A DNA stretch of 64,000 bases, taken from NCBI GenBank assembly GCA_021405325.1, contig QWII01000004.1:101986-165985 (forward strand), read 5' to 3'. The position numbers and the translations under genes were made by a program. This DNA comes from Caldilinea sp. CFX5 (GTDB taxonomy: Bacteria > Chloroflexota > Anaerolineae > Caldilineales > Caldilineaceae). The first letter of the stretch is position 1. The number at the start of each line of letters is the position of its first letter. The notes below the pieces were generated by a model. The model searched no databases and was not told the DNA's origin. It worked only from the letters and a program-made list of their open reading frames with translations. Of this stretch, positions 61,779 to 64,000 are shown piece after piece.

Positions 61779-64000
61779 CCCCACCCGCCCCCCTCACCCG
61801 GATTTTGCTGCTGGTCAGCAACCCCTTTGACAACCCGGTCAACATTGCCGGTGATGTGGTTGCCCTGGCCGACGCCCTGCACGATCTGCCGGCGCCGGCG
61901 GAAGTAGTCGTGCAGATTGCCGAAACGGAGGCGGTGGCCGCCCGGCTGGCGCGCCAGGATGGGGCGCCCTTTACCGTGCTGCACTATTTGGGGCATGGCT
62001 ACAAACCACCCGCTGCCACCGCCGGCGCACTGCTCTTTGAAGACAGCCAGGGCGCCGGCCGGCTGCTGGACGATTTTACCTTGCTCGCCACCCTGGCCCC
62101 CACTGGCGCGGCGACCTTTCAACTGGCGATCTTGTCCGCCTGCCATTCGGCCAGCGTCGCCCTGGCCATGCACGCGCTGCGCATTCCCCACATTGTCGCC
62201 ATTGAAGCGGATGAGACGATCTATGAAATGGCCGCCGTGCAATTTTGCCGCCGCTTCTATCAGGTGCTGCTCACCGGCGGCACGGTCGACGCTGCGTTTG
62301 TGGCCGGTCGCAACGCCGTTTTGCTCGATGAACGGCTGGGGACGGCGCGCGGGCGCGCCGAAGCGGCCAAATTCAAGTTGTTGCCGGAAGATGGATCGCA
62401 TAGGGTGAGCCTGGTCACCGCCCCGACAGAACCCCCACCTAACCTCCCCCAGGGTGGGGGAGGAACAGATGTCGCGCCGACGCGCGATCAGCTCCCTCCC
62501 CAAACTGGGGAGGGCTGGGGTGGGGTCGCCACTGTGCAAATTGCCGATTTGCCTCGCCCCCGCCAGCCCTTTTTCCATGATCGCCCCCGCCACTTTATTG
62601 GGCGGACGGAAGAGATGCAAGCGGTGTTACGCCATCTAGCCGCCGAACGGGCCGTTTTGCTCACCGGCGTGAGCGGCGTGGGCAAGACGGCGCTGGCGCG
62701 CGAAACGGCCCATTGGTTGGTGGCCCGTGGCCGCGTCCACCCCGATCGCGCCTATTTTGTCCCGCTGATTACCAGCGCCGACGCCGAGGCGGCCCGCCGC
62801 GCCATTGCCATTGCGTTGGATCTGCGCCAGGAGCTGTCGCGCGACGCGCTGGCCGCCAATGTGGCGCTGGCGCGCCTGCTGCCACCCCAGGCGCTCTTGA
62901 TCCTCGATGAAGCCGAGAATTTGATCAGCCAGGGGGGACGGGCGGTGCGCGACCTGCTGGAAGCACTGGCCCAAGCGCCCAATCGCCCGCTGCTCATTGT
63001 CACTTCGCAGAGCAGCCTGGTCAGCAGCCGCTTGCCCCGTCTGGCCTTAACCCGCTTGACGGAAGTGGCCGCCTTAGAATTATTCCGGCTGACCGCGGCC
63101 TTGGATTGGGCGGCGCTCACGGCCCTTGGCTTTGACGCGGTGCTGGCCGTGCTGGGGTATGTGGACCGTCTGCCGCGCGCCATTGAGTTGGTGGCGCGGG
63201 TCTGGCAACAGTGGGGACAGCCGACCTTGCAGCCGCTGTTGCAGGAGCTGCGCCGCCTGCATGATCAGGTGCTGGCCGACCCCGATTACCCGGACGAGGT
63301 GAAGAGTGTGACCGTGGGCGTGCAACTGGCCTATGACCGGCTGCGTGAACGGGACCCTGCCGCCGCCGCGCTCTATGCCCACCTGGCGCTCTTCCCCGGT
63401 GGCCTGCCCGATGCTGGCGTGACCGCAATCTTTGGCGAAGCGGGGGCGCGCCAGGCGCGTTTGATCGAAGGGCAGAGCTTGCTGGAGCGCCCTTTCCCCG
63501 ATCTGCTCTATCTGCCCACCCCCTTTCGCTTCTTTGCCCTGCGCCAATTGCCGACCAGCGTGGCCGCAGCCCAAGAGCAATTAGGCGCAACAGTCCTCCG
63601 TTTCTATTTTGATCTACCAGATGAGGAACACCGCGGTTGGGTTAACCAACTGGATGAAGCGTTGACCAGCGCCGGTGACGCCATGGGCGCGCTGGTCAAC
63701 CGCTATGAAACTGAGTTGCCCAGCGTGGAAGTGTGGCTGGCGTGGGCCTATGACCAGGAACCATGCGCCGGCGACCACACCCGCGCCCCGCAACTGACCG
63801 CACTGCTGAAAAATCTCTATGTGGTCACCAGCACCCTGCGCCACCAACGTTCCCCCTTGACGCGCGCCCTGGCCCAAGCGCAACGGTGCAGTGATCGCGC
63901 TGGCGAAGCCAACGTGCTACAAGCGTTGGGCGACTTGGAAAGGCGCGAGGATAATCTCAAGGGCGCCCGCGAACGCTATCTGGCGGCCTTAGCCATTTAC
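61775..64000 (+). CDS. CHAT-protease/NB-ARC STAND protein, 3' end outside window
   Basis: ATG at 61775, open to the window end (742 codons). CHAT-type protease first: VLHYLGHGYKPP with His at about 74 and LAILSACHSASVAL with Cys at about 123, the caspase-clan dyad. Linker (about 220-255) is derived from a palindromic repeat (62428-62530). Then NB-ARC/STAND NTPase: HFIGRTEEMQAVL, Walker A LTGVSGVGKTALARET (about 298), Walker B ALLILDEAEN (about 372). From about 680 a helical region with NLKGARERYLAALAIY, a TPR start. STAND proteins sense a ligand through TPRs and activate the effector; here a protease. Cotranscribed with a membrane protein. Confidence 0.88.
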   Translation, partial: MTPPAPLTRILLLVSNPFDNPVNIAGDVVALADALHDLPAPAEVVVQIAETEAVAARLARQDGAPFTVLHYLGHGYKPPAATAGALLFEDSQGAGRLLDDFTLLATLAPTGAATFQLAILSACHSASVALAMHALRIPHIVAIEADETIYEMAAVQFCRRFYQVLLTGGTVDAAFVAGRNAVLLDERLGTARGRAEAAKFKLLPEDGSHRVSLVTAPTEPPPNLPQGGGGTDVAPTRDQLPPQTGEGWGGVATVQIADLPRPRQPFFHDRPRHFIGRTEEMQAVLRHLAAERAVLLTGVSGVGKTALARETAHWLVARGRVHPDRAYFVPLITSADAEAARRAIAIALDLRQELSRDALAANVALARLLPPQALLILDEAENLISQGGRAVRDLLEALAQAPNRPLLIVTSQSSLVSSRLPRLALTRLTEVAALELFRLTAALDWAALTALGFDAVLAVLGYVDRLPRAIELVARVWQQWGQPTLQPLLQELRRLHDQVLADPDYPDEVKSVTVGVQLAYDRLRERDPAAAALYAHLALFPGGLPDAGVTAIFGEAGARQARLIEGQSLLERPFPDLLYLPTPFRFFALRQLPTSVAAAQEQLGATVLRFYFDLPDEEHRGWVNQLDEALTSAGDAMGALVNRYETELPSVEVWLAWAYDQEPCAGDHTRAPQLTALLKNLYVVTSTLRHQRSPLTRALAQAQRCSDRAGEANVLQALGDLERREDNLKGARERYLAALAIY
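62428..62530. repeat. Family B palindrome inside the CHAT-NB-ARC gene
   Basis: CAGAACCCCCACCTAACCTC on the left and GGGGAGGGCTGGGGTGGGG on the right, imperfectly paired, aligned with the copies at 29585-29680 and 43303-43491. It is read in frame and supplies about 35 residues of Pro/Gly-rich linker. Confidence 0.75.

Overview
The window reads like a chromosomal segment of a Chloroflexota bacterium, probably from the Anaerolineae/Caldilineae side. This is inferred from gene content: DUF2723 and GT39 glycosyltransferases, surface proteins with Pro/Thr linkers and DUF11, a sortase-like lipoprotein, a KdpDE/KimA-type potassium module, CHAT/STAND and Septu defence genes, and many long intergenic palindromes. 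No rRNA, tRNA or CRISPR array was seen.

Region by region. 1-1.7 kb: a STAS-GHKL ATPase gene, a STAS-like/winged-helix gene and the start of a P-loop NTPase gene, probably one operon cut by the window edge. 1.9-7 kb: a cell-surface operon (sortase-like lipoprotein lacking its catalytic Cys, a GT2 plus sugar-phosphate transferase fusion, an SH3/DUF11 secreted protein, a DUF2723 glycosyltransferase). 7.3-14.8 kb: a HEAT/zinc protein, then potassium homeostasis: kdpE, kdpD, a 31-codon kdpF-like gene and a KimA-like transporter, without kdpABC. Two promoters here share an identical four-half-site operator, which predicts one KdpE regulon. 15-24.5 kb: a defence island with type I restriction-modification (hsdM, hsdS, hsdR), a two-gene Septu system (ptuA, ptuB), an unknown gene and a Phd/RelE toxin-antitoxin pair lying between hsdS and hsdR.

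25.1-43.2 kb is the most unusual part: eight co-directional genes, several very large, encoding an SH3-LysM protein, an animal-type haem peroxidase, a DUF6603 protein, two giant proteins of 996 and 1508 residues, a 525-residue unknown, a hemopexin plus M15-like peptidase, and a peptidoglycan-binding plus caspase/CHAT-like protein. None shows a signal peptide. I see no phage-tail or injection-machine genes. I treat it as a candidate undescribed system.

43.5-53.2 kb: an orphan antitoxin, a GT39 membrane glycosyltransferase, a SPASM-type radical SAM protein, a toxin-antitoxin insertion, a nucleotidyltransferase and two paralogous B12-binding radical SAM enzymes separated by two small genes. 53.5-58.2 kb: ordinary metabolic genes (aldo/keto reductase, DUF2891, AhpD-like, zinc alcohol dehydrogenase, DinB-like). 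58.4-64 kb: an ABC exporter with a degenerate ATP site, a winged-helix protein, a three-helix membrane protein and a CHAT-NB-ARC gene that runs off the window end. A palindromic repeat is built into that last gene as the inter-domain linker.

Long perfect or near-perfect palindromes (10-30 bp arms) sit in many intergenic gaps. Several fall into shared families, and one copy is split by another palindromic element.
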